Assembly (NCBI GenBank): GCA_002435365.1
Contig: DJMM01000043.1
Span: 4,287 to 11,143 of the forward strand
DNA from: Ignavibacteriales bacterium UBA6490
Lineage (GTDB): Bacteria; Bacteroidota; Ignavibacteria; Ignavibacteriales; Ignavibacteriaceae
DNA: 6,857 nt
Direction: 5' to 3'
In this document: in pieces, positions 5,358 to 6,857 of the stretch
Numbering within the stretch: position 1 is the stretch's first letter
Layout: each line of letters begins with the position of its first letter
The notes under the pieces: generated by a model
Database searches by the model: none
What the model saw: the letters and a program-made list of their open reading frames with translations, nothing else
What the model was told of the DNA's origin: nothing
Translations under genes and position numbers: made by a program

Positions 5358-6857
5358 CTAAATGAATCCGTAATCCTTAAGTACGCTGCAGGTATCATCC
5401 ATAATTTTAACCATATTGCGGAAATGGGTTCTGGCATTCTCAATATCGTTTGCTTTTGCCGAAATTTCCACAGCCAAAGCAAGCGATGCCAGTTTAACCG
5501 CACCGACCGAATTCCCTGCGCCTTTAATAGTATGTGCTTCCTTCACCATCATATTATATTCAAAGCCTTCAATATACGATTCAAGTTTTTTTATTCTGGT
5601 AGAGGCATCTTCGATAAAAGTATTTAAAAGGTCTTTTCTGAAGGCGGCTTCGCCGAGGCTTACCTTTTGCAGATGTTCAAAGTCAAACAAAATATCCGAA
5701 TTGTCCCGTTCGGATTTAATGTTCTTTTCAGGAACCTGTTTAATCTTCAAAACTGAGTTTATTTTTCCGACAAGTACTTCCGCAGTTACCGGTTTAGATA
5801 TATAGTCATTCATCCCGGCATTTATGCATTTTTCCTTATATCCGGGCATACCGTGTGCGGTAATTGCGATTATCGGTATATTCCTGTAACCGGCTCCGGA
5901 ATTTCTTATTTCCGAAGTGACCATAAAGCCATCCATATCAGGCATCTGTATATCCATCAGGATAATATCATAACTTCTGTTTACCAGTTTCTGCAGAGCT
6001 TCTTTTCCGGAAGAGGAAACATCTACTTCAAAGCCTGCATCATAAAGCATTTTTGCAGCCAGCTTCTGATTGACAAGATTATCTTCAGCTAGAAGCACTT
6101 TTATTCCACCGGACTGTTTTTTTTCAACTTCAGGTTTCCGGGATATGTTCTTGCGTACATTTTTAAAATCAATTACCTTGTTTACCTGCTGTTTATCCGG
6201 ATCAGATTCATGGATTTTGAATCTCACTTCGAAAAAGAAGCTTGTTCCTTTGCCTAAAATGCTGTCTGCCCTTATAACTCCGCCCATCATGGCAACGAAC
6301 TCCTTGCATATTGCCAGCCCCAGTCCCGATCCTCCAAATCTTCTAGTCGGTGACGAATCAATTTGTGAAAAAGGCTGAAACAATGAGTCTATTTTATCCG
6401 GTGCAATGCCGACTCCGGTATCGCTAACTTCAAAATTAATCACGGCAGAATTGCCCCCCGCATACGGAGATGATGCATTTATGGCCACAACCCCTTCTTC
6501 AGTAAATTTTATTGCATTGCTGAGCAGGTTAACAAATATCTGGCGCAGCCTGGCCTCATCTCCTGTAAGGCTGTTTGGTGTTCCGGCACTCAGATTTATT
6601 TTAATGCAGAGTCCCTTTTCGGCAGCTTTGGATGAAACAATTGATACGGCATCGTCGATAACTTTCACCAGGCTGAACGGTGCCTCCATAAGTTCCATTT
6701 TTCCCGATTCAATTTTCGACAGGTCCAGGATATTATTAATAATATCCATCAGTGCATCGGCAGAGTCTTTTGCGCTTACAGCAAACTGTTTCATCTCATC
6801 GGAATCTTCATAGGCTTCCTTTTCAATTAATGAGAGGTAGCCGATAATCCCGTTCAT
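5358..6857 (-). CDS. Hybrid sensor histidine kinase with receiver and HPt domains, C-terminal 499 residues
   Basis: A two-component phosphorelay protein cut at its 5' end by the window. The first visible residues, MNGIIGYL, match the part of the HisKA H-box just after the usual HE-RTP, so the phospho-accepting His should lie about six residues outside and this Met is almost certainly internal. Residue numbers count from it. The rest of HisKA runs to about 52. The HATPase domain (about 60-213) has an N box (N110 to F118, LLSNAIKF), DTGVGI (146-151), an F box (FQPFSQ, 160-165) and GGSGLGL (175-181). After a charged linker (about 214-250), a complete receiver domain (about 253-371) shows the acidic pair E258/D259, phospho-acceptor D302, T333 and K355. 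A C-terminal HPt domain (about 391-499) carries AHTIKGAG with H442. The protein can run a His-Asp-His relay, but no output domain or partner regulator is visible, so signal and target are unknown. It ends with TAG. Confidence 0.95.
   Translation of the reverse strand: MNGIIGYLSLIEKEAYEDSDEMKQFAVSAKDSADALMDIINNILDLSKIESGKMELMEAPFSLVKVIDDAVSIVSSKAAEKGLCIKINLSAGTPNSLTGDEARLRQIFVNLLSNAIKFTEEGVVAINASSPYAGGNSAVINFEVSDTGVGIAPDKIDSLFQPFSQIDSSPTRRFGGSGLGLAICKEFVAMMGGVIRADSILGKGTSFFFEVRFKIHESDPDKQQVNKVIDFKNVRKNISRKPEVEKKQSGGIKVLLAEDNLVNQKLAAKMLYDAGFEVDVSSSGKEALQKLVNRSYDIILMDIQMPDMDGFMVTSEIRNSGAGYRNIPIIAITAHGMPGYKEKCINAGMNDYISKPVTAEVLVGKINSVLKIKQVPEKNIKSERDNSDILFDFEHLQKVSLGEAAFRKDLLNTFIEDASTRIKKLESYIEGFEYNMMVKEAHTIKGAGNSVGAVKLASLALAVEISAKANDIENARTHFRNMVKIMDDTCSVLKDYGFI

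Noticed and set aside
5416..6813. Several plus-strand open frames of 67-135 residues opposite the histidine kinase
   Set aside because: They are antisense shadows of conserved kinase, receiver and HPt domains, with no protein family signature.

Overview
This 6.9-kb window is a chromosomal stretch in which every recognisable gene lies on the minus strand. It is AT-leaning, with short intergenic gaps, weak Shine-Dalgarno sequences and overlapping gene ends. It carries a long two-TM vWA membrane protein of the type common in the Bacteroidota/Chlorobiota/Ignavibacteriota group, and the SurE, ComF and PhzF sequences have a similar flavour. I infer a bacterium of that assemblage, possibly Ignavibacteria-like; this is an impression from protein style, not a database result.

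Layout in transcription order (high to low coordinates). 6857-5358: the C-terminal part of a hybrid sensor histidine kinase (HisKA remainder, HATPase, receiver, HPt); its N-terminus and phospho-accepting His lie outside the window. 5357-5165: a short gap with a weak terminator-like fold and a plausible promoter. 5164-661: a compact four-gene block of surE (TTG start), a PhzF-family isomerase/epimerase-like protein, a vWA-domain membrane protein, and comF. Its junctions are a 29-nt overlap, a TGATG overlap and a 1-nt gap, which strongly suggests one transcript with translational coupling. 660-372: a 289-nt gap with a hairpin, a 10-bp direct repeat and a promoter-like sequence facing the other way, but no gene I can support. 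371-1: the N-terminal 123 residues of a cation diffusion facilitator (CDF) metal exporter running off the window.

The genes do not form an obvious single pathway. SurE is a nucleotidase, PhzF-like proteins are small-molecule isomerases or epimerases, ComF is tied to DNA uptake and recombination, and the vWA protein is probably a cell-envelope factor of unknown role. The most interesting part is the tight coupling of these unrelated functions around an uncharacterised vWA protein that has an intact metal site but no visible MoxR/Bat partners. I found no CRISPR, mobile element, phage gene, tRNA or rRNA, and nothing that clearly marks a new defence or biosynthetic system.
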